DNA of 64,000 nucleotides from Bifidobacterium callitrichos DSM 23973 (GTDB lineage: Bacteria; Actinomycetota; Actinomycetes; Actinomycetales; Bifidobacteriaceae), in contig NZ_JGYS01000019.1 of NCBI RefSeq assembly GCF_000741175.1, positions 1-64,000 of the forward strand, in the 5' to 3' direction. Below, one piece after another: positions 28,776 through 38,152 of this stretch. Each line of letters starts with the position of its first letter. Positions within the stretch are counted from its first letter, which is position 1. The notes beneath the pieces were generated by a model. That model made no database searches. It was not told where the DNA came from and saw nothing but the letters and a program-made list of their open reading frames with translations. Position numbers and translations under genes: made by a program.

Positions 28776-29564
28776 ATGGCTGGACAGCACACCCTCGAGA
28801 TCAAGGATCTGTACGCATCCGTGGAGACCAAGGAGGGTCGCAAGCAGATCCTCAAAGGCGTGAACCTCACCGTTCACTCGGGCGAGACCCACGCCATCAT
28901 GGGCCCCAATGGCTCCGGCAAGTCCACGCTCGCCTACACGCTTGCCGGACACCCCAAGTACGAGGTTGACTCCGGCCAGGCGCTGCTCGATGGCGTCGAC
29001 ATCCTCAAGCAGACCCCGGATCTGCGCGCCAAGGAGGGCCTCTTCCTCGCCATGCAGTACCCGGTCGAGGTGCCGGGCGTCTCCATGACCAACTTCCTGC
29101 GCACCGCCAAGACCGAGATCGACGGCCAGGCTCCGGCCATCCGCACGTGGGCCAAGGAGCTCGGCGAGGCGATGAAGCGTCTGCGCATGGATCCGAAGTT
29201 CGCGTCCCGCTCCGTCAACGACGGCTTCTCCGGCGGTGAGAAGAAGCGCGCCGAGGTCCTGCAGCTCGAGCTGCTCAAGCCGAAGTTCGCGATCATGGAC
29301 GAGACCGACTCCGGCCTCGACGTCGACGCGCTGCGCATCGTGTCCGAAGGCGTCAACCGCGCCAAGGAGAACACCGATCTCGGCATCCTCATGGTCACGC
29401 ACTACACGCGCATCCTCAAGTACATCAAGCCGGACATCGTGCACGTCTTCGCCGACGGCCACTTCGTCAAGACCGGCGGCCCGGAGCTCGCCGACTACCT
29501 CGAGGAGCACGGCTACGACGAGTACCTGCCGGAGGGTGCGGATTCCGAATCGGCATTGGCCTGA
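28776..29564 (+). CDS. sufC: SufC, ABC-type ATPase of Fe-S assembly
   Basis: A 262-residue soluble ATPase. Walker A is GPNGSGKSTL (~46-55), the signature is FSGGEKKRAEVLQ, and Walker B is KFAIMDETDSGLDVDAL, with the SufC-typical DETDSGLD. ATP hydrolysis by SufC reshapes SufBD during cluster formation. It follows sufD by three bases. After its stop comes the long inverted repeat at 29585 before sufS. Confidence 0.95.
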   Translation: MAGQHTLEIKDLYASVETKEGRKQILKGVNLTVHSGETHAIMGPNGSGKSTLAYTLAGHPKYEVDSGQALLDGVDILKQTPDLRAKEGLFLAMQYPVEVPGVSMTNFLRTAKTEIDGQAPAIRTWAKELGEAMKRLRMDPKFASRSVNDGFSGGEKKRAEVLQLELLKPKFAIMDETDSGLDVDALRIVSEGVNRAKENTDLGILMVTHYTRILKYIKPDIVHVFADGHFVKTGGPELADYLEEHGYDEYLPEGADSESALA

Positions 29565-29584
29565 GTTCGGTTCTAGCAGCGTCC

Positions 29585-29669
29585 GCGTGGTATGGATCAC
29601 CCGGTTCACGACACACTCAAGGCCGTTCGGCCAAGCCTACGGTCGTGAATCGGGTGATCCATACCACGC
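29585..29669. repeat. 28-bp inverted repeat between sufC and sufS
   Basis: GCGTGGTATGGATCACCCGG and eight further bases (29585-29612) pair with 29642-29669; one position is a G-U wobble in RNA. The loop contains a second perfect hairpin GGCCG-TT-CGGCC. No T-tract follows. Confidence 0.8.
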
Positions 29670-29721
29670 TCGGATTGACCAGTGCCGATACGAAGCACAT
29701 GATTAAGGGACAGGGGGAAAT

Positions 29722-30993
29722 ATGACAGATTTTGCGGCGATTCGGGACGAGTTCCCGATTCTGAAGCAGGAGATCCACGGGCATCCGCTCGTGTACCTCG
29801 ACTCGGCGGCCACCTCGCAGAAGCCGCAGTGCGTGATCGACGCGGAGAGCGAGTTCTACCGCACGATCAACGCCGGCGTGCACCGTGGCGCCCATGAGCT
29901 CGCGGCCCGCAGCACTATGGCCTTCGAGGACGCCCGCGCCAAGGTCGCGAAGCTGGTCGGCGCGAATGCGACCGAAGGCGAGGAGGAGATCGTCGTCACG
30001 GCGGGGGCCACCGCGGGTCTCAACCTGCTGGCCACCGCATTCGGCAACGCGTCGCTCGGCCGTGGGGGAGAGGCCGCCAAGCGTTTCGCGTTGAAGCCCG
30101 GTGACGAGATCGTCGTCTCCAAGGCCGAACACCACTCCGTGCTGCTGCCGTTCCAGGAGCTCGCCTACCGTACGGGCGCCACGTTCAAGTGGATCGACCT
30201 GACCGAGGACGGCCGCGTGCGCACCGACAACCTCGACGAGGTCATCACCGATCGCACCAAGGTCGTCGCCGTCACGCACGTGGGCAACACCACCGGCGCG
30301 ATCACCGACATCGCACCGATCATCGCCCGCGCGCACGCGGTCGGCGCGATCTTCATCCTCGATGCCTGCCAGTCGGTGCCGCATCTCAAGGTCGATTTCC
30401 ACGCGCTCGACGTGGACTTCGCCGCGTGGAGCGCCCACAAGATGTACGGCCCCACCGGCGTCGGCTTCCTCTACGGACGCCGCGAGCTGCTCGAGGCCCT
30501 GCCGCCGGCGAGCTTCGGCGGATCCATGGTCGAGCTCGCGTGGATGGACCAGCCGGCCCAGTACATGGAGCCTCCGGCACGCTTCGAGGCCGGCACCCAG
30601 CCGGTCGCACAGGTCGTGGCCGCAGGCGTCGCCGCCGAATGGATGATGAAGGTTGGTCTGGAGAACATCGAGGCCCATGAGCGCACCATCGCCGCCGAAC
30701 TGCTCAAGCTCGGCGACATCGACGGCATCCGCATTCTGGGCCCGCGCGAGAACGTGGACCGCATCGGCACCGTCGCGTTCGACGTCAAGGGCGTGCACCC
30801 GCACGACGTCGGCCAGTACATCGACGCCCAGGGCATCGCCATCCGCGTCGGCCACCACTGCGCGCAGCCGGTGCACCGTCACTTCGGCCTGTACGCCTCC
30901 AACCGTGCCTCGTCCGGCGTGTACAACACCGTCGAGGACGCGCAGGCGCTCGTCGAGGCGGCGAAGGGCATCCGAAAGTTCTTCGGAGCCTGA
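29722..30993 (+). CDS. sufS: Cysteine desulfurase SufS
   Basis: A 423-residue PLP enzyme that removes sulfur from cysteine. The N-terminal VYLDSAATSQKP, the PLP-contact segment AEHHSVLLPFQ, ILDACQSVPH, the lysine that binds PLP in SAHKMYGP (Lys240), and the persulfide-forming Cys380 in RVGHHCAQP are all present. The ending NRASSGVYNTVEDAQALVEA is typical of group II desulfurases. Its partner sufU follows 60 bp downstream. AGGGGGAAAT precedes the ATG. Confidence 0.95.
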   Translation: MTDFAAIRDEFPILKQEIHGHPLVYLDSAATSQKPQCVIDAESEFYRTINAGVHRGAHELAARSTMAFEDARAKVAKLVGANATEGEEEIVVTAGATAGLNLLATAFGNASLGRGGEAAKRFALKPGDEIVVSKAEHHSVLLPFQELAYRTGATFKWIDLTEDGRVRTDNLDEVITDRTKVVAVTHVGNTTGAITDIAPIIARAHAVGAIFILDACQSVPHLKVDFHALDVDFAAWSAHKMYGPTGVGFLYGRRELLEALPPASFGGSMVELAWMDQPAQYMEPPARFEAGTQPVAQVVAAGVAAEWMMKVGLENIEAHERTIAAELLKLGDIDGIRILGPRENVDRIGTVAFDVKGVHPHDVGQYIDAQGIAIRVGHHCAQPVHRHFGLYASNRASSGVYNTVEDAQALVEAAKGIRKFFGA

Positions 30994-31053
30994 AAGCCTG
31001 AAATTGCTGTTTCGCCCTCCCCGTCATGGGGAGGGCGCTATATTGAGGAGACT

Positions 31054-31617
31054 ATGAACGATTACGGCATGAGCGGCGATGACCTCGAACAGATGTATCA
31101 GGAGGTCATCCTCGAGGCGGCGAAGAACCCGCACGGCAAGGAGCATTTCGCAACGGACCTGACCAAGGAGTCCACCGGCGACGGCGACGCCTCCGGCGAT
31201 ACCGTGGTGCGGGCCACGCACGAATACTGCACGCCCGGCGAATCCCACCAGTTCAACCCGACCTGCGGCGACGAGGCCACCGTGCACGTGGAGGTCTCCG
31301 ATCAGGAGCCGTACACCATCAGACGCGTCGTATGGGATGGCCAGGGCTGTTCCATCTCGCAGGCGAGTCTGTCCGTCATGGTCGATCTTGTCGACGGACA
31401 GACCGTCGACAAGGCGATGGAACTGGAGCACACCTTCCACAGGCTCATGGAATCCCGCGGCAAGGGCCTTGACGATGAGGCCGCCGAGGAAAGCCTCGGC
31501 GATGGCGTCGTCTTCCAGGGCGTGTCCAAGTATCCGATGCGCATCAAGTGTGCGCTGCTCGCATGGGAGGGTCTCAAGGACTCCATCGCGAAGGCGCTGG
31601 CCGCCAAGAACGGCTGA
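31054..31617 (+). CDS. sufU: SufU, sulfur-transfer partner of SufS
   Basis: A 187-residue NifU/IscU-like protein. In Gram-positive bacteria SufU is a zinc protein that accepts the persulfide from SufS. The metal ligands are in FNPTCGDEATVHVEV, WDGQGCSISQASLSVMVD and the later RIKCALLAWEGLKD. GAGGAG precedes the ATG, and TATATT lies just before it, so a local promoter is possible. Length is slightly above the ~150 residues of Bacillus SufU because of extra residues around 45-60. Confidence 0.92.
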   Translation: MNDYGMSGDDLEQMYQEVILEAAKNPHGKEHFATDLTKESTGDGDASGDTVVRATHEYCTPGESHQFNPTCGDEATVHVEVSDQEPYTIRRVVWDGQGCSISQASLSVMVDLVDGQTVDKAMELEHTFHRLMESRGKGLDDEAAEESLGDGVVFQGVSKYPMRIKCALLAWEGLKDSIAKALAAKNG

Positions 31618-31737
31618 GCGTGACCCGAATCCGGGCCTCTCTCAGCCGATAGCCAAGACGTGGACGCGCACGCATGACAAGCCGAAACAGCTCGCGTACA
31701 GTAGACGCTGTAATCCTTTCCAAGGTATGGAGTGACA

Positions 31738-32331
31738 ATGAGCGATAATCTGGTGCCCGAACCGCAGCCGACCGTGTTCGACGCGGTCAACGGCGTTCTG
31801 CAGGATGAGGAGGCCGCCCGTCGCGTGATGGCCAATCCGGCTCTGGCCAAGGGATTCCCGAACGGACATCCCGCCCCGTCGGCATCGGATGCAGACGACA
31901 TGTGCGCATGCGGCCGCCACAAGAAGAGCGAATGCGGTCACGGCGACGATGACCAGCATGGCGAAGACAGCAACATCCCGCTCAAGTTCGTCGACGATAT
32001 CGGCCGCGCCACCGCCGAGGACGTGCGCGAGGCCCTGCATCAGGTCATCGACCCGGAGCTCGGCATCGACGTCATCGACCTTGGTCTGGTCTACGGCATC
32101 GAGATCGACGATCAGGGCCGCGCCATCATCACGATGACGCTGACCACGCCGGCCTGCCCGCTGACCGACCTCATCGAGGACGAGTGCGCCAGCACCCTCG
32201 CCGGTCTCGTCGAGGAGTTCCGCATCGACTGGACGTGGCAGCCGCGTTGGACGATGGACAAGATCACGCCCGAGGGCCGCGAGCAGCTCGCCGCGCTCGG
32301 CTTCAACTTCGACAACATGCCGCAGTACTAA
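31738..32331 (+). CDS. sufT: DUF59/SufT-like Fe-S assembly factor with Cys/His-rich N-terminus
   Basis: A 197-residue protein. The C-terminal half (~92-190) is the DUF59/MIP18 domain: VREALHQVIDPELGIDVIDL, GLVYGIEIDD and TMTLTTPACPLTDLIEDE with its conserved Cys. The N-terminal half is unusual: DDMCACGRHKKSECGHGDDD places Cys56, Cys58 and Cys66 near three histidines. SufT proteins help mature Fe-S enzymes under high demand. GGAG lies five bases before the ATG at 31738. It ends the SUF cluster before a strong terminator. Confidence 0.85.
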   Translation: MSDNLVPEPQPTVFDAVNGVLQDEEAARRVMANPALAKGFPNGHPAPSASDADDMCACGRHKKSECGHGDDDQHGEDSNIPLKFVDDIGRATAEDVREALHQVIDPELGIDVIDLGLVYGIEIDDQGRAIITMTLTTPACPLTDLIEDECASTLAGLVEEFRIDWTWQPRWTMDKITPEGREQLAALGFNFDNMPQY

Positions 32332-32380
32332 GGCGGTTGCGATACCGGATCCACTGATTCCGAAGTATCTCCTCGCAATA

Positions 32381-32426
32381 TATGACAATGGGTTCCGACC
32401 GGTTGCGGTCGGAACCCATTGTCATA
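32381..32426. terminator. Bidirectional terminator between the SUF operon and glgC
   Basis: A 20-bp perfect stem, TATGACAATGGGTTCCGACC (32381-32400) with its complement (32407-32426), and a 6-nt loop. It serves two converging units. Confidence 0.85.
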
Positions 32427-32462
32427 GGTCTAGGTCATATCCGAATGTCGTATCGGAAGCGA

Positions 32463-33710
32463 TCAGTCGTCGACGACGGTTCCCTTCGGCACCACGGTGA
32501 TGCCCTCGGGCGTGACGGTGAAGCCACGTGCGAGATCATGCTCGGTGTCGATGCCGACCGTGGAGTTCTCGGTCAGCACGACGTTCTTGTCGAGGATCGC
32601 CTTGTACACGCGCGCGCGACGGTTGATGATCACACCATCGAACAGGACGGAGTCGACGACCTGCGCCCACGAGTGGATGCGCACGTTCGGGGAGAGCACC
32701 GAATGGTGCACCTCGCCACCGGAGACGATCACTCCGGGGGAGACGATCGAGTCGGTCGCGTGGCCCAGACGGTCGCGTCCGGCGTGCACGAACTTGGCCG
32801 GCGGCAGCGTGCCGGAGTTCGTGTAGATCGGCCACGCCTGGTTGTACAGGTTGAACTCGGGCACGTAGGCGATCAGATCCATGTGCGCATCGTAGAACTG
32901 CTTGATCGTACCGACGTCGCGCCAATAGGCGTGATCGGTCGGCGTGGCGCCGGGGATCTCGTTCGTGTTGAAGTCGTACACGCCGGCCTCACCGCGCGAG
33001 GCGAAGTACGGGGCGATGTCGCCGCCCATGTCGTGCTTCGTGTTCTCGTTCTTCTCATCCTTGGCGAGGGCGTCGAACAGGGCGTCCGTATTGGCCACGT
33101 AGTTGCCCATCGAGGCGAGGAAGGAGTTCGGATCATCCGGAAGACCGGCGCAGGTGTCCGGCTTCTCGAGGAAGCTCTTGATCTGGTTCGGGTGCTCCGG
33201 ATCCACGTCGATCACGCCGAACTGCTTCGACTGCTCGATCGGCTGGCGGATGCCGGCCACGGTGAACTCCGCGCCGGACTCGATGTGCTGCTGGACCATC
33301 TGGCCGAAGTCCATGCGGTAGACGTGGTCGGCGCCGACGATCACGACGATGTCCGGCTGGACGTCCTCGATGATGTTGATGGTCTGGTAGATGGCGTCAG
33401 CGGAGCCGAGATACCAGTGCTTGCCGAGACGCTGCTGCGCCGGCACGGGGGAGACGTAGTTGCCCAGCAGGGAGGAGAAGCGCCACATCTGGGAGATGTG
33501 ACGATCCAGCGAATGGGACTTGTACTGGGTGAGCACGACGATGTGTCGGTAGTCGGAGTTCACCAGATTGGACAGGGGGAAGTCGATGAGACGGAACACG
33601 CCGCCGAAGGGAACCGCCGGCTTCGCGCGATCTCGGGTCAGCGGCATCAGGCGGGTCCCCTCGCCGCCAGCCAGTACGATCGACAAAATCTTCTGCTTGT
33701 TCTTGGCCAT
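32463..33710 (-). CDS. glgC: Glucose-1-phosphate adenylyltransferase
   Basis: A 415-residue enzyme that makes ADP-glucose for glycogen. The nucleotidyl-transferase core starts [20 protein letters not shown], with [42 protein letters not shown] and SFLEKPD. The C-terminal third is the left-handed beta-helix ([20 protein letters not shown]). It is preceded by a TrmH-type gene on the same strand with a 256-bp gap (33711-33966). In that gap I see no gene or clear promoter consensus. The product links to bifidobacterial glycogen storage. Confidence 0.95.
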   Translation of the reverse strand: MAKNKQKILSIVLAGGEGTRLMPLTRDRAKPAVPFGGVFRLIDFPLSNLVNSDYRHIVVLTQYKSHSLDRHISQMWRFSSLLGNYVSPVPAQQRLGKHWYLGSADAIYQTINIIEDVQPDIVVIVGADHVYRMDFGQMVQQHIESGAEFTVAGIRQPIEQSKQFGVIDVDPEHPNQIKSFLEKPDTCAGLPDDPNSFLASMGNYVANTDALFDALAKDEKNENTKHDMGGDIAPYFASRGEAGVYDFNTNEIPGATPTDHAYWRDVGTIKQFYDAHMDLIAYVPEFNLYNQAWPIYTNSGTLPPAKFVHAGRDRLGHATDSIVSPGVIVSGGEVHHSVLSPNVRIHSWAQVVDSVLFDGVIINRRARVYKAILDKNVVLTENSTVGIDTEHDLARGFTVTPEGITVVPKGTVVDD

Positions 33711-33966
33711 TGTCTACGTTGCTCCTCTCAACAACTTCCAGCGTCTTTCAACGCCGCTCGGGGTTGTAAACCGGGCATCCTTGTCTCGGTCTCACATTGA
33801 CAATGATTGCACAAAAACGGCGACACGCAAGCAACGTCGCCCGCGCGTCTTGGTGTGTCACACCGCATTGGCAGTGATGCATATCACATGTTCGGAGTGC
33901 TTCGAAGACCTCGTCGCGTGTCGGAAACGATCATCGGCGGTGTGCGGTCGGAGGGGGAGACGGGGG

Positions 33967-34839
33967 TCAGGAGCGATGCGGGCGCGTCGCATAGAAGGCG
34001 ACCGCGCTGGAGGCGGCCACGTTGAGGGAGTCGACGCCGTGCGCCATGGGGATTTTCACGGTGAGGTCGGCGCGTGCGATGGTGTGGCGCGACAGACCAT
34101 CGCCCTCGGTGCCGAAGATCAGCGCCAGCTTGTCGATGTGATCGGCCTCGGCGGGATCGTTGTCGAGTCTGCGGGTGAGTTCGTCGAGACTGATCGAATC
34201 GTCCTCGAGCGCCATGGCCACCGTGGTGAAGCCGAGGGACTTCAGTTCGTCGATACCCCTGAACGGCCAGTAGCGCCTGTCCTCGCCGCCGATGCGCGTC
34301 CACGGGATCTGGAAGACGGTGCCCATCGACACGCGCGCCGCACGTCGGTACAGGGGGTCGCCGCAGGAGGGGGTGACCAGCACGGCGTCCACATCGAGCG
34401 CGGCGGCCGAACGCATCAGCGCTCCCACGTTAGTGTGGTCGACGATGTTCTCCATCACCGCCACGCGCGTGGCGTGCTCGCACACCTGCGCCACGGCGGG
34501 TAGCGGCCAGCGGCGCATGGCGCAGAGGGCCCCGCGGTGCAGACGGTATCCGGTCAGTCGCTGCAGCTGGTCGGGGGAGGCGACGTAGACCGGCACGTCC
34601 GGACCCCAATGCTCGTCGATGAAGGAGAACTCGTCTGCCATGCCCTCGATCCACTGCTCCTCGACCAGCAGGGAGATCGGCTCGCGTCCCGCGGCGAGCG
34701 CGCGGTCGATGACCTTCGGCGATTCGGCGATGAACAGTCCCTTCTCCGGCTCCAGACGGTTGCGCAGCTGGATCTCCGTCAGATTGACATAGGCCGACAC
34801 GCGCTCGTCGTCGATTGATTCGAGATGGACGAAACGCAT
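33967..34839 (-). CDS. TrmH/SpoU-family RNA 2'-O-methyltransferase
   Basis: A 290-residue SPOUT methyltransferase. The N-terminal RNA-binding part includes LEPEKGLFIAESPKVIDRAL. The catalytic knot has motif 1 AVMENIVDHTNVGALMRSAA, motif 2 LIFGTEGDGLS and motif 3 IPMAHGVDSLNVAASSAVAF. The target (rRNA or tRNA) cannot be told from sequence. AAAAGGAG stands before the ATG. It is transcribed away from the tRNA gene upstream. Confidence 0.9.
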   Translation of the reverse strand: MRFVHLESIDDERVSAYVNLTEIQLRNRLEPEKGLFIAESPKVIDRALAAGREPISLLVEEQWIEGMADEFSFIDEHWGPDVPVYVASPDQLQRLTGYRLHRGALCAMRRWPLPAVAQVCEHATRVAVMENIVDHTNVGALMRSAAALDVDAVLVTPSCGDPLYRRAARVSMGTVFQIPWTRIGGEDRRYWPFRGIDELKSLGFTTVAMALEDDSISLDELTRRLDNDPAEADHIDKLALIFGTEGDGLSRHTIARADLTVKIPMAHGVDSLNVAASSAVAFYATRPHRS

Positions 34840-34906
34840 GGGGGAAACTCCTTTTGTTTGTTCTATGGTCTCTTAGGCGAGCGGCCGAATGGGGTTGTAA
34901 ATATGA

Positions 34907-34934
34907 GAAAACCCCTTGTCTCCAAGGGGTTTTC
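34907..34934 (-). terminator. Terminator of the tRNA-Leu gene
   Basis: GAAAACCCCTTG and CAAGGGGTTTTC surround a 4-nt loop directly downstream of the tRNA. The T-run is part of the stem. Confidence 0.85.
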
Positions 34935-34936
34935 GA

Positions 34937-35027
34937 TGGTGCCCGAGACGGGACTTGAACCCGTACGCCCGTTAAAAATAGGCACTAGCACCTCAAGCTA
35001 GCGCGTCTACCATTCCGCCACCCGGGC
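34937..35027 (-). tRNA. tRNA-Leu (anticodon GAG)
   Basis: The minus strand reads GCCCGGGTGGCGGAATGG at the 5' end, with an anticodon stem CTAGC/GCTAG around the loop TTGAGGT (anticodon GAG). A long variable arm (GTGCCT...ACGGGCG) follows, then the T-arm GGGTTCAAGTCCC, and acceptor strand CTCGGGC with A73 and an encoded CCA. Long variable arm and anticodon fix it as leucine; it reads CUC/CUU. Confidence 0.97.
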
Positions 35028-35109
35028 AGGTGTCGCTTCGTGGCAACGAGTGATTACTCTATCATCGATCGACGGACGCGCAATCGCCGGCGTGTCGCAC
35101 CGGTGTTGA

Positions 35110-35115
35110 TAGCCT
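35110..35115 (+). promoter_or_regulatory. -10 element of leaderless rsmE
   Basis: TAGCCT ends seven bases before the rsmE ATG; no Shine-Dalgarno sequence is present. Confidence 0.45.
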
Positions 35116-35122
35116 TGGAACC

Positions 35123-35920
35123 ATGACAAACGCTTTGTTCCTCCTCGATTCGGACCATGACGACGTACCGGTCAACTCGGATGAGTTCAACGCCGGCTGG
35201 AAGATCACGCTGCCCGCCTCGGTCAGGCGTCATGCCGTGCAGGCGATGCGACTAAGGGCCGGTGACGGGCTCCAGCTCTCCGATGGCGCGGGGCTGCGCA
35301 TCGCCGCCGAACTGGTCGACCCCGAAACCGGACTGGCGGAGGTGAAGGAGTTCACGCGCGAGCCGCGGCCGGTCACCCGTCTTGCGCTGGTACAGGCCCT
35401 CGCTAAGACCGGGCATGACGAACAGGCCGTCGACACGGCCACGCAGATCGGCGTCGACGAGGTGATCCCCTGGCAGGCCGACCGGTCCATCGCCAAGTGG
35501 AAGGCGGGGCGCACCGACCGCAAGTGGGGTGCCGTCATCGACGCCGCCACCGAGCAGTCGCGCCGTGCGTGGAGGCCGGAACTGGGGGAGTGCGTCTCCT
35601 CAAGGCAGATCGTGGCGATGTGCCTGCGGGCCAACGTGCACGGCGATCTGGTCGTGGTCCTCCACCAGGACGCCACCGACACGTGGGACTCCGTCGAATC
35701 GCTGGTCGCCGACCTATCGGGCAGATGTCTCGCGGACGGTAAGCCGCGCACCATATATGTGGTCGTCGGCCCCGAGGGCGGCATCAGCGAGGACGAGATC
35801 GCACGGTTCGTCGAGGCGGGGGCGCACAGCGTCGTGCTGGGGCGCATCATCCTGCGCGCCTCGACCGCCGGGCCGGTCGCGCTCTCCCTACTGAGCCGGG
35901 CGCTCGGACGGTACGCCTGA
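35123..35920 (+). CDS. rsmE: 16S rRNA m3U1498 methyltransferase RsmE
   Basis: A 265-residue SPOUT-class enzyme. The N-terminal PUA-like part includes SVRRHAVQAMRLRAGDGLQL. The knot domain has LVQALAKTGHDEQAVDTATQ, IGVDEVIPWQADRSIAKW, YVVVGPEGGISEDEIARF and VLGRIILRASTAGPVALSL, which are RsmE hallmarks. It methylates U1498 in the decoding region. First gene of the HIT-phoH-ybeY-CNNM-era run; probably leaderless. Confidence 0.92.
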   Translation: MTNALFLLDSDHDDVPVNSDEFNAGWKITLPASVRRHAVQAMRLRAGDGLQLSDGAGLRIAAELVDPETGLAEVKEFTREPRPVTRLALVQALAKTGHDEQAVDTATQIGVDEVIPWQADRSIAKWKAGRTDRKWGAVIDAATEQSRRAWRPELGECVSSRQIVAMCLRANVHGDLVVVLHQDATDTWDSVESLVADLSGRCLADGKPRTIYVVVGPEGGISEDEIARFVEAGAHSVVLGRIILRASTAGPVALSLLSRALGRYA

Positions 35921-35986
35921 CGCGCTAAGCTGAAAGGCGAGGAAACCCAAACCCCCATCGAACAACACGTCGAGCAAGGAGCACGT

Positions 35987-36325
35987 ATGAGCGAAGCCGA
36001 TGACTGCCTGTTCTGCAAGATCATCGCCGGACAGATCCCCAGCAGCAAGGTCTACGAGGACGACACCACCTATGCCTTCTACGACATCAACCCGAAGGCC
36101 AAGGTCCATGTGCTGATCGTCCCGAAGCGTCATTATGCGAACGTCGCCGAACTTGCCGCCGCCGATCCCGCCGAACTCGCCCATATCGTCGAGATCGCCC
36201 AGAGGATCGCGGACGAGCGGTTCCACGGCGCCTACCGCCTCGTGTTCAACACCGGACTCGACGCAGGACAGACGGTCTTCCACGTGCACGCCCACGTGCT
36301 CACCGGCGAAGTCCTGGACGAGTAG
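35987..36325 (+). CDS. HIT family (HinT-like) nucleotide hydrolase
   Basis: A 112-residue histidine-triad protein: [20 protein letters not shown] at the start, [12 protein letters not shown] in the middle and FHVHAHVL as the active site, with the nucleophilic central His. HinT proteins cleave purine nucleoside phosphoramidates and acyl-adenylates. Length equals the usual ~110-115 residues. AAGGAGCACGT precedes the ATG. PhoH follows after 14 bases. Confidence 0.93.
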   Translation: MSEADDCLFCKIIAGQIPSSKVYEDDTTYAFYDINPKAKVHVLIVPKRHYANVAELAAADPAELAHIVEIAQRIADERFHGAYRLVFNTGLDAGQTVFHVHAHVLTGEVLDE

Positions 36326-36339
36326 GGGATAAGGGCTCC

Positions 36340-37542
36340 GTGGCGACGACAACGCGAACCATCACCATCCCCACCCAACTCGATCCCGTGGCCGTCCTCG
36401 GACCGGTCGACGAGGTGATCCGCGAGGTGGAACGCGCGTTCCCCGACCTGACCATTCTGGTACGGGGCAACCGCGTGGCCATCGTCTCGCGATCCAAGCA
36501 GACCGAGTCCGACGCATCCAAGGCCGAGGAGCTCGTCCACACGATCATCGAGGCGGCGCATACGGCGCCGATGGACGCGGACACCGTGCGGCGGATGATC
36601 GACCAAGATGTGCTCGACAACCGCACCCGCGTCACCCATCCGGGCCACGGTCGCACCGTCGAGGCGCTGCAGCGCATGGAGGCCAACGTCTCCGCCCGTT
36701 CGACGGGCGACGAACGGCGCAGGCCCACCGTACCGGGCGTCATCACCTACGCCTCCGGACAGCCAGTGCGGGCCAAGACCCCCGGTCAGGCCGCCTACGT
36801 GGCCGCCATCGAGTCGCATACCATCACGTTCGGCATCGGCCCGGCCGGCACCGGCAAGACGTATCTGGCGGTCGCCAAGGCCGTGCGGGCCTTCCAGGAC
36901 AAGCAGGTGCGCCGCATCATCCTCACCCGCCCGGCGGTGGAGGCCGGAGAGAGCCTCGGCTTCCTGCCTGGCACGCTCAACGACAAGGTCGATCCTTATC
37001 TGCGCCCGCTCTACGATGCGCTGGGGGACATGCTCGGCGCCGACCAGCTCAGACGTCTCATGGACGACGGCACCATCGAGGTGGCGCCCCTGGCCTACAT
37101 GCGCGGCCGCACGCTCAACGACGCGTACGTCATCCTCGACGAGGCGCAGAACACCACCGAGCAGCAGATGAAGATGTTCCTCACCCGTCTCGGCTTCAAC
37201 ACGAAGATGGTCATCACCGGCGACATCACGCAGGTCGATCTGACCGTGCCCAGATCCGGACTGGCGACCATCGAGCGGATCCTCGACGGCATCAGGGACA
37301 TCGCTTTCGTGCATCTCGGATCGCAGGATGTGGTGCGCCACCGTCTCGTCGGCCTGATCGTCGAGGCATACAACCGCCACGAGGGCCTCGACGGCGATCA
37401 TCGCCGCATCTCCCGCCGACGCGTCGAACGCGTCGACCATGACGACCATGACGACCATGACGAACGTACCGAACATGATGCCGATCACGACGACATGAAC
37501 CGAACCGAGCACCGAAAGGAACCTGCATCCGATGAGCGTTGA
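36340..37542 (+). CDS. phoH: PhoH family ATPase with His/Asp-rich tail
   Basis: A 400-residue PhoH-like ATPase. The N-terminal KH-like part precedes [20 protein letters not shown]. Walker A is [15 protein letters not shown] (~165-179), then [17 protein letters not shown], Walker [12 protein letters not shown] and SRSGLA-like [12 protein letters not shown]. Residues ~364-400 are unusual: [20 protein letters not shown], encoded in part by three tandem GACCATGAC units. The GTG at 36340 is the start. PhoH and YbeY are neighbours in many bacteria and act in RNA metabolism. Confidence 0.9.
   Translation: MATTTRTITIPTQLDPVAVLGPVDEVIREVERAFPDLTILVRGNRVAIVSRSKQTESDASKAEELVHTIIEAAHTAPMDADTVRRMIDQDVLDNRTRVTHPGHGRTVEALQRMEANVSARSTGDERRRPTVPGVITYASGQPVRAKTPGQAAYVAAIESHTITFGIGPAGTGKTYLAVAKAVRAFQDKQVRRIILTRPAVEAGESLGFLPGTLNDKVDPYLRPLYDALGDMLGADQLRRLMDDGTIEVAPLAYMRGRTLNDAYVILDEAQNTTEQQMKMFLTRLGFNTKMVITGDITQVDLTVPRSGLATIERILDGIRDIAFVHLGSQDVVRHRLVGLIVEAYNRHEGLDGDHRRISRRRVERVDHDDHDDHDERTEHDADHDDMNRTEHRKEPASDER
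37435..37461 (+). repeat. Tandem GACCATGAC repeat in the 3' end of phoH
   Basis: Three perfect 9-bp units encode Asp-His-Asp triplets. This is a possible slippage site that would change the tail length in frame. Confidence 0.8.
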
Positions 37543-38077
37543 CGTATCCAACGAGACCGTGTGGACGATCGAGCCCAAGCTGTTCTCCGATCTCGGCATA
37601 TGGGTGCTCGACCAGATGCGCGTGAGCACGCAGTCCGACCTGACCATCCTCTTCGTCGACCCCGAGCCGATCGCCGAGATGCACGCGCATTGGATGAACC
37701 TCGAGGGTCCTACCGACGTGATGAGCTTCCCGATGGACGAGCTGCGCCCCGGAGACGGCAAGACCGTCATGGAGGGAGTACTCGGCGACATCGTGATCTG
37801 CCCGTGGGTCGCCGCGCAGCAGGCCGCCGCCGCCGGCCACGGCGTGCTGCAGGAGATGATGCTTCTGACCATCCACGGCATCCTGCACCTGCTCGGCTAC
37901 GACCACGTCAACCCGGAGCAGGAACGTCAGATGTTCGGTCTGCAACGCCAGCTGCTGCTCACCTTCATCGCGGTGCGTCACGATCTGGGCGCCCCCGTGG
38001 GGCTGCCGGCCGGCAGCCCGGATGCGCTGGCCATCTACGACGCCGAACACGGCGCGGGCCGTCAGATCACCCACTGA
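37532..38077 (+). CDS. ybeY: Endoribonuclease YbeY
   Basis: A 181-residue zinc protein needed for 16S rRNA 3'-end maturation and ribosome quality control. The metal motif is [13 protein letters not shown] (H-x3-H-x5-H, residues ~113-125). Upstream comes [15 protein letters not shown] with the conserved PTDVLSFP-like element. It overlaps the end of phoH by 11 bp. The last ~30 residues ([15 protein letters not shown]) are an extension beyond the core domain. Confidence 0.93.
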   Translation: MSVDVSNETVWTIEPKLFSDLGIWVLDQMRVSTQSDLTILFVDPEPIAEMHAHWMNLEGPTDVMSFPMDELRPGDGKTVMEGVLGDIVICPWVAAQQAAAAGHGVLQEMMLLTIHGILHLLGYDHVNPEQERQMFGLQRQLLLTFIAVRHDLGAPVGLPAGSPDALAIYDAEHGAGRQITH

Positions 38078-38152
38078 TCGAAGCCAGAAGCCATAAACCG
38101 TAATCTGCCATAGTCTCATATTCCCGATCGCGCTAGGAAAGAACGAACACCG

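Noticed and set aside
37435..37461. GACCATGAC tandem units considered as a CRISPR-like or regulatory iteron
   Set aside because: Units are 9 bp, contiguous and in frame inside phoH, so they are a coding microsatellite.
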